Below, one piece after another: positions 1 to 9,285 of a stretch of DNA of 64,000 nt. The translations under genes and the position numbers were made by a program. Position 1 is the first letter of the stretch, and the number at the start of each line of letters is the position of its first letter. Source of the stretch: Planctomycetaceae bacterium (lineage in GTDB: Bacteria > Planctomycetota > Planctomycetia > Planctomycetales > Planctomycetaceae); the NCBI GenBank assembly GCA_041398825.1, contig JAWKTX010000021.1:1-64000 (forward strand), read 5' to 3'. A model generated the notes under the pieces. That model saw only the letters and a list, made by a program, of their open reading frames with translations, was not told the DNA's origin and made no database searches.

Positions 1-572
1 ATTCCGGAACATGGGTACTGAATGGTGACACTGGAAGTGGGCCAGGGGCCAGGCAGTTTGAATTGGTTGTTGGAGAGGCGGGAGCAGGATTCACATCGTT
101 TATTGGTCCGCCGGAGGACGGAAAGGGACGAAGCTGGTATCAGGCTTCCGCTAATATTGTCGCCAGCGATGAACCGCCGGATCAGTACGGACTTCTGACG
201 GGTGCGTTGCAGTTGCGTCACCTGCTCAATAAGCTCGATGGAAACTTTGATGATGCCCAGGCAGGTGGTCGAACGGTGCACCAGCCCTCCGGTGCCGTTG
301 TCGATGTCTTAATCACCCGAAGTGGGGCGATGCTGAGCCGGTGGTACTTTGATCAGAAGCAGTCCTTTCCTTTTGGCGTCGACATCACGATCGGCGAAGG
401 TCTCGACGAAGCCCGGCTGTTGTTCGCGGACTGGGAGGAGTCCAGCCCAACCAGCAACGAAAAGAGTCCCATCCTGCCCGGCCGTATTGGCGTCATCGAC
501 TCAGACACAGAAGCTGTTCGCTGGCTGAACATTACCGAAGCCAGTTTTCGAACATCTGGAGAGACAAGATGA
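1..572 (+). CDS. Unidentified protein, C-terminal part
   Basis: The reading frame is open from the left edge (first full codon at base 3) to a TGA at 570-572, so the true start lies outside the window. About 189 residues are visible. They look like a folded soluble protein: mixed composition, no membrane segment, several Trp and Gly turns, and no catalytic motif I recognise. Its TGA overlaps the ATG of the next gene (ATGA), so the two are translationally coupled and probably work together. Because that neighbour is an HtrA-like protein, this could be the end of a partner in the same envelope protease unit, but that is inference from context only. Function unknown. Confidence 0.75.
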   Translation, partial: SGTWVLNGDTGSGPGARQFELVVGEAGAGFTSFIGPPEDGKGRSWYQASANIVASDEPPDQYGLLTGALQLRHLLNKLDGNFDDAQAGGRTVHQPSGAVVDVLITRSGAMLSRWYFDQKQSFPFGVDITIGEGLDEARLLFADWEESSPTSNEKSPILPGRIGVIDSDTEAVRWLNITEASFRTSGETR

Positions 573-1678
573 CAGCATCAGACGCCCCCCCCGGCAGACC
601 AACAGTACAGCCCGATTCTCTGACGGGCCAGAGTTTCAGAAGTGGAGCATTTGCAGCAGGCCTCGGTTTACTGGCAGGCGTACTCGCATCATCAATCTGT
701 GCCCCGGTTTCCGCACTGGATACGCCTCCAAATGCATCTGTTGTCATTCAGGACCAGCAGCCGCTGATTGTCAAACTGTTTGGTGCAGGCGTCGGCAACC
801 TTGATTCGTACGGAAGTGGCATTATTGTCTCCCCGGAAGGTCATGTGGTGACTGTCTGGAATCACCTGATAAACGTAGGTTATCTGAATGCCGTCACATC
901 GGATGGGCAACGGTATTCGGTCAGCGTTGTCGGGACCAGCCGGGATTTTGATCTGGCCGTTCTCAAGTTAAACGCGACAGAGGGACGCCGCTTCAAATTT
1001 GTCGATCTGAACGACGCTGTGGATCTCGATGCCGGGGCGTCAGTTCTGGCGTTCAGCAATATGTTTCACGTTGCCACCGGTAATGAGCCCGTTTCTGTTG
1101 TTCATGGAACCATTGCCGCTCGTACTGAGCTTCAGGCCCTTCAGGGTCGCTGGCAATTTCCAGTCAAATCGCCCGTATTGATCATAGACGCCATTACAAA
1201 CAACTCAGGTGCTACCGGGGGACTTCTGACCACGCTTTCAGGGCGCCCAGTTGGCTTACTTGGCAGAGAAATCAGACACCAGCAGAGCAACACCTGGGTT
1301 AACTATGCTGTGCCACTGACGACATTGAAGTCCGCTATCGAAAGCCTGATTGCAGGAAAACGTATTGAAACGGAGTCTGCGGAAGAATCCACGCGGCAGA
1401 TGATTAGTGACCGCGAACTGACACGCCGATTCGGTCTGACACTGCTGCCGCCAGTGCTTGAACGAACTCCCGCATATGTGGATTCGGTGGTGAGTAATTC
1501 AGTCACATCAAAAGCTGGCATGCAGCGGGGTGACTTAATTGTTTTATTAAATGATAGCGTGATTACCTCCGTTACAGATTTTCGCCAGCGGCTCGCCGAG
1601 CTGAGGTCTGGCCAACCCATCAACATCACCGTCAGCCGAAATCAGCAGCTGCACACCATCGAATTTCGCAACCCGTAG
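569..1678 (+). CDS. HtrA/DegP-like trypsin-fold protein with PDZ domain, catalytic Ser replaced
   Basis: A 369-residue protein with a hydrophobic N-terminal export segment (about residues 27-50), a trypsin-like domain (about 65-255) and one C-terminal PDZ domain (about 290-369). It should act in the periplasm or be anchored in the membrane. The HtrA landmarks are present: GSGIIVSPEG, His99 in VWNHL, and Asp128 in RDFDLAVLK. The nucleophile motif GNSGGPL is replaced by GATGGLL, so Thr216 sits where the catalytic serine belongs; the distance to the following S-G-R strand agrees with this alignment. Ser213 three residues earlier could only serve if the loop were shifted. I infer either a threonine-nucleophile variant or, more likely, a protease-dead chaperone or adaptor. 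It is coupled to the upstream gene by ATGA. Confidence 0.85.
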   Translation: MTASDAPPGRPTVQPDSLTGQSFRSGAFAAGLGLLAGVLASSICAPVSALDTPPNASVVIQDQQPLIVKLFGAGVGNLDSYGSGIIVSPEGHVVTVWNHLINVGYLNAVTSDGQRYSVSVVGTSRDFDLAVLKLNATEGRRFKFVDLNDAVDLDAGASVLAFSNMFHVATGNEPVSVVHGTIAARTELQALQGRWQFPVKSPVLIIDAITNNSGATGGLLTTLSGRPVGLLGREIRHQQSNTWVNYAVPLTTLKSAIESLIAGKRIETESAEESTRQMISDRELTRRFGLTLLPPVLERTPAYVDSVVSNSVTSKAGMQRGDLIVLLNDSVITSVTDFRQRLAELRSGQPINITVSRNQQLHTIEFRNP

Positions 1679-1737
1679 GTTCTGCAGGTCCCTTCGGCAA
1701 GATCGGGATAAGTGCTCCTGGCACGCTGGCATCGTCC

Positions 1738-2640
1738 TTATCTGGCCCAACCGTTCCGGTGTAACCAGTCGGCGCATCGAAGGTTCCAGCTTGTAACCGG
1801 TTTTCCATCAACGGCCCGCAGTCCATAACCGTGCCCACCCGCGTCGTATAAGTGCAGCTCTGCAGCAACGTCATGCTTCCTGAGCGCCAGGGCCAACAGC
1901 AGACTGCTTGCCGGTGTTACAGGATCGTCCCATGCATGAGCCAGAAACATGCGCGGCGATTCTTTCGAAACCTTCAGGTCATCCTTCAAAGCCGTTCTTT
2001 CATCATTCGTCAGATACGCTGGATAAATGAGAATGCCGGCATTTGCCACACAAAGCTGGTCGTCAATCTGATCAACGGGTTCGTAGTGTCTTTCCGTCGC
2101 AAGGGCCGTTCGAGCTGCCGTGTCACCTCCAGCCGAAAAACCCAGTACGCCAACCTTTGCGGTATCAACTCCCCAATCCTGAGCATTGGCTCGGATCAGA
2201 CTGATGGACCGCTGCGTATCCTGTACCGGCCCGAGCCATTTGGGATCCAGCTTTCCTGTGGGAACGCGGTACTTGACGACCACCGCAGTGATGCCAACGG
2301 AATTCAGCCATTCGGCGACTTCGGTTCCTTCCAGATCCCACGCCAGAATGTTGTATCCGCCCCCCGGACAGATCGCGACTGCAGCTCCGGAACGCTGACC
2401 TTCCGGTGCAAGAAAGACATGGGCCTGGGGAACGCTCACATTTCCAAGCTTGATGATGCGTCGCCCTGCGATCAGCCGGTCTGTGTCTTTCGTGAAGTCC
2501 TGTTCTTCACCAGCATCAATGGCCGGACCAGGCTGCGAACCATTCCACAGGTTGATCACGTAATCTGGCTCCCTTGCGACAACACTCGAAACAGTCATGG
2601 CGAGCACAGTAACTATTGCAGAAATACGCAGAGGCTTCAT
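1738..2640 (-). CDS. Secreted alpha/beta hydrolase (esterase/xylan-esterase-like)
   Basis: A 300-residue protein with a Sec signal peptide (about residues 1-22, ending SVVA). The mature part is an alpha/beta hydrolase of the acetyl-esterase/lipase type common in planctomycete carbohydrate-degradation sets. The oxyanion-hole stretch CPGGGYN, the nucleophile elbow GFSAGG, an acid in HAWDDPV and the catalytic histidine in YDAGGHGYG are all visible and in the expected order. The length is normal. The likely substrate is an acyl or acetyl ester on a polysaccharide; the exact substrate cannot be read from sequence. The gene converges with the HtrA-like gene and is followed upstream by another secreted hydrolase on the same strand (about 110 nt gap), so co-expression is possible. 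A purine-rich ACGGAAAG precedes the ATG. Confidence 0.85.
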   Translation of the reverse strand: MKPLRISAIVTVLAMTVSSVVAREPDYVINLWNGSQPGPAIDAGEEQDFTKDTDRLIAGRRIIKLGNVSVPQAHVFLAPEGQRSGAAVAICPGGGYNILAWDLEGTEVAEWLNSVGITAVVVKYRVPTGKLDPKWLGPVQDTQRSISLIRANAQDWGVDTAKVGVLGFSAGGDTAARTALATERHYEPVDQIDDQLCVANAGILIYPAYLTNDERTALKDDLKVSKESPRMFLAHAWDDPVTPASSLLLALALRKHDVAAELHLYDAGGHGYGLRAVDGKPVTSWNLRCADWLHRNGWAR

Positions 2641-2751
2641 TTGCAGAACTTTCCGTCATGAAATTCAGGGATGTCGAACACTTCGAGTGTAGATTCAACA
2701 CACCATCGCGTGAACTGTTGATACAAAACGACTTCCGCAAGTGTACTCGGT

Positions 2752-4869
2752 TTAACGGACAGCCTCGATCTGGCTGGCTCGCCATTCGGTCATGTAGGTG
2801 GCGTAAGCATCCCGGACATGGGGCTCACTTCTGCGTAATCGCAACTGCTGTTCATCAGTCAGATCCGGTTGTCCATAGTTCATCCAGTGGGCCCAGGTGT
2901 GCAAAGATGTGGCCTGATCCAACCTGGACAGCTCGGCAAGAGTGCTGTCAAAGTCACCACCGCATTGTTGCCGAACCTGCATTGCGACCTGCTTTGCCGC
3001 GTCAAAAAGCCCATTCCCGTTGATGTCAATCCAAACGGCACCCGTCACACTCATGCATAACGGCGACCAATGTGGAGAAGTCGGTTGGTATGGTCGAGCG
3101 ACTGGCCAATGCAGCCGCCTGACGCCCGGGCCCCTCGCGACAGCCACCAGAAAACAGTCATTTGTAAACGGCCAGTTCAGGGGAACGGTCACTCGACATT
3201 TCAATCCGGCATACGATCGCTGTTCAGGTGACAGAATTTTCGTGTAGACACTCTTACCGTTCGCAAACAACTCAATTTCGTCTGCTTCGACCCACGAAGG
3301 TCCGTGCAGATCAATTTCGACTTCGTACTCCCCGGATGAAGGAACCATATCGCCGGAAGTAAACTCGCCATTTACTTTGATCGTGCAGAACAGACCACAA
3401 CTGACCACAACGCGGCCATTCACGAAGTTCTCAATGGCCTGTGCTGTATCCAGAGCCCCAACGTTTTCGTCATTCGCCCGAATGTAGGTGCGGGCCTGAC
3501 CAACAAAGTGCCGGGCAACGTCATGCGAATCGCTGCAGCCAACCGGAGTCAGCCGATGCCCGGCGTTCAGCATTCCCATCCAGTCGTCAACCAAACGCAT
3601 CATATCTGTCTGCTGAGCGCCGGAATTGATGATCTCCATCGCGTTGACCTGCAATTGCCATCCATTCGCGCTGTGTCCAAGGGACGCAAGATGATTTCGT
3701 GGATCAAATGGACGGAACTGACTGTGAAGGTCGCGTGCATGATTCAGGATGATTGCCTGAACCGACGGAGTTGATTTGATTGACGCAAAGATTTCTTCCC
3801 ACGTTTCAGACTTGAAGTTGGGCAGAGGCACTTGCTCTGAATCAACCGGGAAGACATTAAAGTGACCAATCTTTGTCGTGACTTCGTTTCCGATAACCGG
3901 AGTGAAGTAGTCGAGCATTTTCATTCGGTGCGCGACGGGAACGAAGTCAATGTGCAGGTTGTGGTCCGTCGCTACGGGAAGTTCGATGGCTTCGCCGGCC
4001 AGAGTCAACATTCGTTCTTCAATGGTCGCATCCCCGTGCCGGGAATGTGTAAACGTATGAACGTGCGTATCACAACTGACGAACCCCGAAGTGTCGACCT
4101 CGCGAACAAGTTCCATTCTAAGATTCTGTTCCTCGCCTTCGCGAAGGGTCACCTGCGTTTCGGCGATGCCATATTCAGGCCCGCGTCCCGCAATCAAGGT
4201 GTACGTGCCAGCTGGCAACAAGATCCGGGCCTGCCCGGTGCAGTAGATCACTCCCGGTCGAACCGCCAGCTCCTGAGAGGTCTCACACCCGGTTGTCATG
4301 AGCACTTCCTGGCCCATATCAGTTTCAGGTAAGACAGCTTCCCGCATCACTGTGATCCGACAGGGAATCGCTTTCCCGCGTTCTTCCACAACAACGAGAG
4401 TGGCTGTCTGCCGCAGAAACTCAGACCTGGCCTCGCGATGGAGCACAATCTGACTGACGACAATATCGTCTGGCACGGCCGCAGTCGTCGTGATACGCAG
4501 CTCATTCACGCCATCCATCAACGTATCAGGCGGAATCGAAAAGAAGGCTACTATTGGGTTTTCGTTGACATGGAGTGCGGCCAGTTTGGTGCCGTTAATG
4601 CTGATAAACCAGTTTTGTTTGACGTTATTTTGAGTAACTTCGAGGCACCATTCGTCAGGATTTGCCCGGGCCTCAAACTCAAGAACCAGTTCATGGGATT
4701 CGGGTGCAGATTCGAAGTCGGACCATTCGGGTTCGCTGCCATTTCGAAGGTGGTGTCTCGCGTCATCCAGAACTGTCGAAATAGCCTGAGCCAATACGTC
4801 ATCAGTCAGGTTGAACAGACAACAAAGTGAGATAATGACCAGCACCCAGCGATTGAAACCAGTTTGCAT
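2752..4869 (-). CDS. Secreted CehA/McbA-like PHP-domain metallohydrolase
   Basis: A 705-residue protein with an N-terminal signal peptide (residues 1-27, ending VLA). The first third is beta-rich (carbohydrate-binding or carboxypeptidase-regulatory-like). It is followed by a PHP-superfamily metal-binding domain starting near residue 260: CDTHVHT, ATDHN, a GHFNVFP strand, and the later GCSDSHD. These His/Asp clusters match the CehA/McbA family, which hydrolyses ester or phosphoester bonds using several metal ions. The substrate is unknown. The C-terminal part contains an Ig-like segment and an EF-hand-like WIDINGNGLFD stretch. The start is supported by AGGAGA about 10 nt upstream of the ATG. 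No operon partner is coupled to it, although the esterase follows on the same strand. Confidence 0.85.
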   Translation of the reverse strand: MQTGFNRWVLVIISLCCLFNLTDDVLAQAISTVLDDARHHLRNGSEPEWSDFESAPESHELVLEFEARANPDEWCLEVTQNNVKQNWFISINGTKLAALHVNENPIVAFFSIPPDTLMDGVNELRITTTAAVPDDIVVSQIVLHREARSEFLRQTATLVVVEERGKAIPCRITVMREAVLPETDMGQEVLMTTGCETSQELAVRPGVIYCTGQARILLPAGTYTLIAGRGPEYGIAETQVTLREGEEQNLRMELVREVDTSGFVSCDTHVHTFTHSRHGDATIEERMLTLAGEAIELPVATDHNLHIDFVPVAHRMKMLDYFTPVIGNEVTTKIGHFNVFPVDSEQVPLPNFKSETWEEIFASIKSTPSVQAIILNHARDLHSQFRPFDPRNHLASLGHSANGWQLQVNAMEIINSGAQQTDMMRLVDDWMGMLNAGHRLTPVGCSDSHDVARHFVGQARTYIRANDENVGALDTAQAIENFVNGRVVVSCGLFCTIKVNGEFTSGDMVPSSGEYEVEIDLHGPSWVEADEIELFANGKSVYTKILSPEQRSYAGLKCRVTVPLNWPFTNDCFLVAVARGPGVRRLHWPVARPYQPTSPHWSPLCMSVTGAVWIDINGNGLFDAAKQVAMQVRQQCGGDFDSTLAELSRLDQATSLHTWAHWMNYGQPDLTDEQQLRLRRSEPHVRDAYATYMTEWRASQIEAVR

Positions 4870-5002
4870 TCGAGCACTTCTCCTGTCCGGCTGCAGGTCA
4901 TGAAAACGATCCCCGCAGAACAGGATACAGATCAGACGCGTTCACGGCACCATTTCGCAGTGAACGAACTTAAACATTGACAAATCCTTCAGCGCATAGA
5001 AA

Positions 5003-5034
5003 AGCCGTCGCGAAACCCGCACTTCGCGACGGCT
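5003..5034 (-). terminator. Intrinsic terminator of the large secretin gene
   Basis: A perfect 12-bp inverted repeat (AGCCGTCGCGAA, 8-nt loop, TTCGCGACGGCT) lies about 130 nt past the stop of the 5167-9285 gene. Read on the minus strand the stem runs straight into TTTTCT. The 4870-5166 gap otherwise holds no gene. Confidence 0.85.
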
Positions 5035-5166
5035 CAGACCCCGAAACTGCTCAACTGCAGTGAGTAACGATCAGCTGGCTCAGACCCATTCTACCTGAGC
5101 AGACCGCACCTGATTCAGGCAGACCGACCGGCAGTTCCCCACCGGTCTCTTGGCCAGATGAAATCG

Positions 5167-8100
5167 TTATTGAGCGGCAGTTCCGATGATCAGTTCTTCT
5201 TCCTCTTCTGGTATCACAATTCGCGGCGTCACCATCATCATGATGCTTTCTGTCTCGCGACCCACACCACTGTTCTTGAACAGACGACTGATGTAAGGAA
5301 TCTTGTTCAGGATTGGCACACCAGCCATGTTTCTGCCTTCTCGAAGTCGTTTGACTCCTCCGAGCAGAACCGTTCCACCGTCTGGTACGCTTACCGTGGT
5401 TGAGACGTTGATGATTGCAATCACAGGCAACTGGACAGTACCAGATGAGCCGCCACCGGCCTGGCCCTGCTGACCCTGCTGGCCACCCTGTTGACCGCCA
5501 CCACCGCCACCAAATCCGCCACCACCGCCACCGCCGAAGCCGCCACCGATGCCGCCGAATCCACCAATTCCACCACCGCCGCCGCCGAAGCCGCCGCCAC
5601 CGCCGCCGAATCCGCCACCACCACCGATGCCACCGATGCCACCACCACCGCCACCGCCGATACCAGCAGCACCGCCGAAGCTTACCTGGGTGAAGGTCTG
5701 GATGTCGATAATGTTGGTGAAGTTTGGAGCCAGCGAAAGTCGGACGTAGCGTCGATCAGCAGAGATGACTGCAGTAACGCTCAGGTTGATACCATCCGGG
5801 AAAGCCTGGATGATCGGCTGGAAACCAACGGCACCCGTACCAACCACCGGTGTCTGTCCAACGACCAGGTAACGCGTTGTGAAGTCACTGACTGACGCGA
5901 ATCCACCGTTGAATAGTGTCACCTTCGGAGCAAACATGATATTCGATCGTTCATCGGCCTGAGCGGCCTGAATGAAGAAGAATGCTTCGATGTCACTCAG
6001 GATGGCCATACCCATCTGAATACCCGCATCAGGATTGAATCCCCCGAAGTCAGGCACACCCAGTTCGAAAGAGCCCTGACGGAACTGGATATCATAGTCC
6101 GTCGTAAACTGACCGGGGGCAGACAGTCCAACGGCCTGTCGGCTGAAATCATCGCGTGGGGAATTCACGCGATTCACAGGGTCAAACAACCCGGTTGTCG
6201 TCCCCTGCTGTCCTTGCTGTCCCTGCTGTCCGCCACCGCCGTTCTGGTTACCACCGCGGAGGTCACCGCCCTGGTTGTTGCCACCGTTGCCGCCGTTAGC
6301 AGCACCACCCGGGAATGTCAGCTGGCGAGACCCGAAGGCTGGTACTCCTGCTGGATCGCCAAGAGTGTCCTGAACGTTGAAGTCGAAGTCGACACCAATT
6401 CGTTCGAAGAAGCGGTCAGACACACTGATGAATCGAACTTCTACGGTGACCATCAGGTCCTGCAGTTTGCGAAGCTGAGTCAGCAGATCCGCAATCTGAT
6501 CATGTACCGGACCTGTTTGTCGAATGACAAGGCTCAACGTATTTTCACTCGTTGAGATCTGCCCTTCGCCGCCGTCAATGCTCCACGAGCCGGGTTCAAC
6601 AGTCGTTGTGATCAAATCGATCAGGGCAGAAAAGTCCGTATCCTGGACCCCGGACGAACCTCCTCGACGTGGCGAACCACCAGGCCCGATGGAGACTGCC
6701 AGATCATCATTGACCTGGAACAGACCGTTCGAATTGCGATAGGGCTCCAACCCCGTTGGAACGTTCAGAGGATCCTTGGATGTAATCACTTCCCGCGAAA
6801 CAACCAGATCCGCGACGTTGTAGACAACCGTATCGAACCGAGCTTCCTGATCCATGCGGTTACTGATCATCAGCGTTTCGTTTTCGATCGCATAGACGAG
6901 TCCGCCTGCCTGCTCCAGCAGCAGATTCAAAGCACTCTTCAATTGAATGCCGTCCACGTCAATACTGACGGGCTGAGCTGCAGTCAGACCTTCCGTTTCA
7001 AGAGCATGGCCCTTGATTCCAATGTTGATTCCGTGATTCGTAGCGATGTGTCGAATCACTTCCGACAAAGGCACGTCATGGAAATGCAGTGAAACTTTCT
7101 GTCCGAGACTCTTCTCAATCAGCATCTCGCTCTCAGTTCGATCGCGAGAATCCGCTCGACCAAATCGTTCACGGCGTGCAGTCATTTCCTTCCAGCTTTT
7201 TGGAAGAGCGTACTCACCCGCGAAAGGAACGGCGGAGTCTTCGACTTCGTTCAGAACGTTCAGGAATCCATCCGCCTTGCGTTCACGCAGATCTTCATTG
7301 AAGGCAATCTGTCGCTGCAGCTTGGCCTTTTCAACCATGATAACAGTGGCAGGCAGCTTTGGATTCAGATCCCGAGCTTTCTTGGCAACCAGTTCTGCTT
7401 CAGCATACCGGTGTTCCCGCATCAGCTGATTGAACTCTCCGGTCAGGTCAGCAATCTCCTGCTCGATACGAATCTGAGCCTTTGTCTGACGCTCAATTTC
7501 TTCCCGAACGTTGCGATTCTTTGCTTCCTGTGCGTACCGTGGTGCAAGCTGCTCTTTCCACTGACGAATCGAAGTCTGGCTGCGATGGATGTAACCCGAC
7601 AGCGTCTCAATAGCTTCGGTACTCATCGGTGCCGACTCAACAGTCGCCAGCGTATTATCCAGAATCTGCAGTGCTTCGTCCGGATTCTCTTCCTTCAGTT
7701 TCTCTGCTCGGAAGACACTGTTCATGACTTCTGTCCGCAATCGTCCATAACGAACGTCAGACTCTTCAGAGGCAGCTGTCAGAGGATCCGTGTTCGACAT
7801 AGGTGCCATCGGACCTTCATCGGTGACATCGAAACCCGGAAGATTTTCCTGAGCAGCAACCTGCTGTACTCCGGAATCACCTGCAAGTGATTGCAGCAGA
7901 TCCTGAAGATTGCGTCGCTTCTGCGGATTCAGTTCACCTGCATTCTGCCAGGCCGATTCGAATGCGGCTTTGGCAGCCGCACGACTTCCACTGCGGTAAA
8001 GTGCCATACCTCGCTGGTATGCCGCGTCAGCGGACTCACCTTCAGGGTGAATCACCCCAAAGTCTGCTCCTGCGTCATAGCTGACCGGAGCGATCGTTCC

Positions 8101-9285
8101 ACCCGCAGAAGGCCGTGTCGTTGCGGAACCTTCCGGAGTCATGTCCACAGGACTCCGGAACCCAAACGGATTGCTTTCCTCAGAGTCGTTGGCTGCCAGA
8201 GTGGCGTGCCCTGCATTCACGGTTTGCCCCTGACCACGAAGGGCCAGATCGATATCGTTGATGATCAGTTCCGGACGATCGTCGAGCACACCGTAAGTGA
8301 CATTCAGGTGACGAGCCTCATCCGCCTTCTGGCGAGCTTCATTGAAACGACCAGTCGACAATGCCGCGCGAGCTTCATTCAGCAGTTCTCTGGCTTTGAC
8401 AGCCTGCGGTGAATTATCGGCCACCGATTGCGAAAACGCAGAGTCGCCGCTTCCGGCCGCAAGTCGTTCAATATCACGCAGGACCAGTGTCGGACTGTCT
8501 TCAAAGGTTCCGTAGGCGACATTCAGCTCGGCTGCCTGCTCTGCAAGCTGCTGCGCTTCTGACAGCTTGCCAGCGTCCATTGCCAGTCGTGCCTGCTGAA
8601 GCAGGGACGCAGCTTTCTGGTAATCTGCGGAGTGTGACTTTTCCGGAGCTGCAGTATTTGAGCCGGCAAGAAACGTCTTGCTGCTGTCGGCTTTGTCAAT
8701 GTCAGCGAGAACGTGTTCCGGCCGATCATCCCAGAGCCCCCATGACGCATTCAGTTGCTTCGCCTGAAGTACCCGTGATCTCGCAAGGGCAAAATCACCC
8801 GCTGCAAGAGCCTGACGAGCTTCCGTGATGAAGCGCTGGGCCTGTTTCTTCCGAAGCAGGTCGTTGCTGGTGGCGGGCTGCTCTTCTTTTGTCAACGCCT
8901 GCTGAGCCGCAGCTGCAGCAAATGGATTCTCAGAAGCAGCTGGTTCGCTATCAGCTTCGATGTCGTCCCATGCAATGGAACCGGCATCCGAAGCTGGCTT
9001 TGAATCCAGCGACTTCAAAAACTGAGCTGGCGTTTGCTCATCTGGTCCCCACGTCGTGGAGAGAGCATTCGCAGCTTCGGCAATTCGACGAGCTTCGTCG
9101 GTGTTGCCTTCCTGAGCCGCCTTTCGAGCATCCTGCATGAAGCGACGAGCGACGGAGCCGTAGCTGTCACCGCTGGCAGAATCTGTCTGGGCTGACAGCG
9201 TTCGAGATGGATCGCCGCCGCTGAACAAATACAGCGACACGGCCATCACCGAAGCGCACGTGATGAGTCCGATGGCCTTGTGCAA
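5167..9285 (-). CDS. Giant secretin-family (type II/III secretion) protein with N-terminal repeats
   Basis: A 1372-residue exported protein, much longer than a typical GspD/PilQ (600-750). After a signal or anchor segment (residues 5-22) come four related segments of about 50 residues (about 46-95, 149-199, 225-275, 298-349), each ending in a WG/YG-x-x-x-D-x-P-like turn. Next come a fifth diverged repeat, a coiled region (about 560-700), an STN/N0-like domain (about 730-800, HFHDVPLSEVIRHIA), and the secretin core (about 960-1360) ending in VPDGGTVLLGG and ILNKIPYISRLFK. Two low-complexity Gly/Gln/Asn inserts (about 990-1045 and 1198-1281) interrupt the core. The start is TTG, chosen because a perfect AAGGAGG lies 8 nt upstream. 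It should form an outer-membrane gated pore; the substrate is unknown. No other secretion genes adjoin it. Confidence 0.88.
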   Translation of the reverse strand: MHKAIGLITCASVMAVSLYLFSGGDPSRTLSAQTDSASGDSYGSVARRFMQDARKAAQEGNTDEARRIAEAANALSTTWGPDEQTPAQFLKSLDSKPASDAGSIAWDDIEADSEPAASENPFAAAAAQQALTKEEQPATSNDLLRKKQAQRFITEARQALAAGDFALARSRVLQAKQLNASWGLWDDRPEHVLADIDKADSSKTFLAGSNTAAPEKSHSADYQKAASLLQQARLAMDAGKLSEAQQLAEQAAELNVAYGTFEDSPTLVLRDIERLAAGSGDSAFSQSVADNSPQAVKARELLNEARAALSTGRFNEARQKADEARHLNVTYGVLDDRPELIINDIDLALRGQGQTVNAGHATLAANDSEESNPFGFRSPVDMTPEGSATTRPSAGGTIAPVSYDAGADFGVIHPEGESADAAYQRGMALYRSGSRAAAKAAFESAWQNAGELNPQKRRNLQDLLQSLAGDSGVQQVAAQENLPGFDVTDEGPMAPMSNTDPLTAASEESDVRYGRLRTEVMNSVFRAEKLKEENPDEALQILDNTLATVESAPMSTEAIETLSGYIHRSQTSIRQWKEQLAPRYAQEAKNRNVREEIERQTKAQIRIEQEIADLTGEFNQLMREHRYAEAELVAKKARDLNPKLPATVIMVEKAKLQRQIAFNEDLRERKADGFLNVLNEVEDSAVPFAGEYALPKSWKEMTARRERFGRADSRDRTESEMLIEKSLGQKVSLHFHDVPLSEVIRHIATNHGINIGIKGHALETEGLTAAQPVSIDVDGIQLKSALNLLLEQAGGLVYAIENETLMISNRMDQEARFDTVVYNVADLVVSREVITSKDPLNVPTGLEPYRNSNGLFQVNDDLAVSIGPGGSPRRGGSSGVQDTDFSALIDLITTTVEPGSWSIDGGEGQISTSENTLSLVIRQTGPVHDQIADLLTQLRKLQDLMVTVEVRFISVSDRFFERIGVDFDFNVQDTLGDPAGVPAFGSRQLTFPGGAANGGNGGNNQGGDLRGGNQNGGGGQQGQQGQQGTTTGLFDPVNRVNSPRDDFSRQAVGLSAPGQFTTDYDIQFRQGSFELGVPDFGGFNPDAGIQMGMAILSDIEAFFFIQAAQADERSNIMFAPKVTLFNGGFASVSDFTTRYLVVGQTPVVGTGAVGFQPIIQAFPDGINLSVTAVISADRRYVRLSLAPNFTNIIDIQTFTQVSFGGAAGIGGGGGGGIGGIGGGGGFGGGGGGFGGGGGGIGGFGGIGGGFGGGGGGGFGGGGGGQQGGQQGQQGQAGGGSSGTVQLPVIAIINVSTTVSVPDGGTVLLGGVKRLREGRNMAGVPILNKIPYISRLFKNSGVGRETESIMMMVTPRIVIPEEEEELIIGTAAQ
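5440..5690 (-). repeat. Glycine-rich low-complexity tract inside the secretin gene
   Basis: The DNA consists of degenerate GCCACCACC/GCCGCC-like triplet repeats on the plus strand. They encode runs of glycine broken by single Phe or Ile residues, followed by a Gly-Gln tract, on the minus strand. Both strands are open here, which creates several spurious Pro-, Ser/Thr- and Ala/Val-rich frames. Confidence 0.85.

Noticed and set aside
1852..2661. 269-residue plus-strand frame opposite the esterase gene
   Set aside because: Antisense shadow; Cys/Arg-rich unnatural composition, while the minus-strand frame has a signal peptide and a full catalytic triad.
5421..5895. Pro-rich, Ser/Thr/Ala-rich and Ala/Val-rich open frames opposite or within the secretin Gly tract
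   Set aside because: Products of triplet-repeat DNA in wrong phases; no ribosome sites, and the secretin frame explains the sequence.
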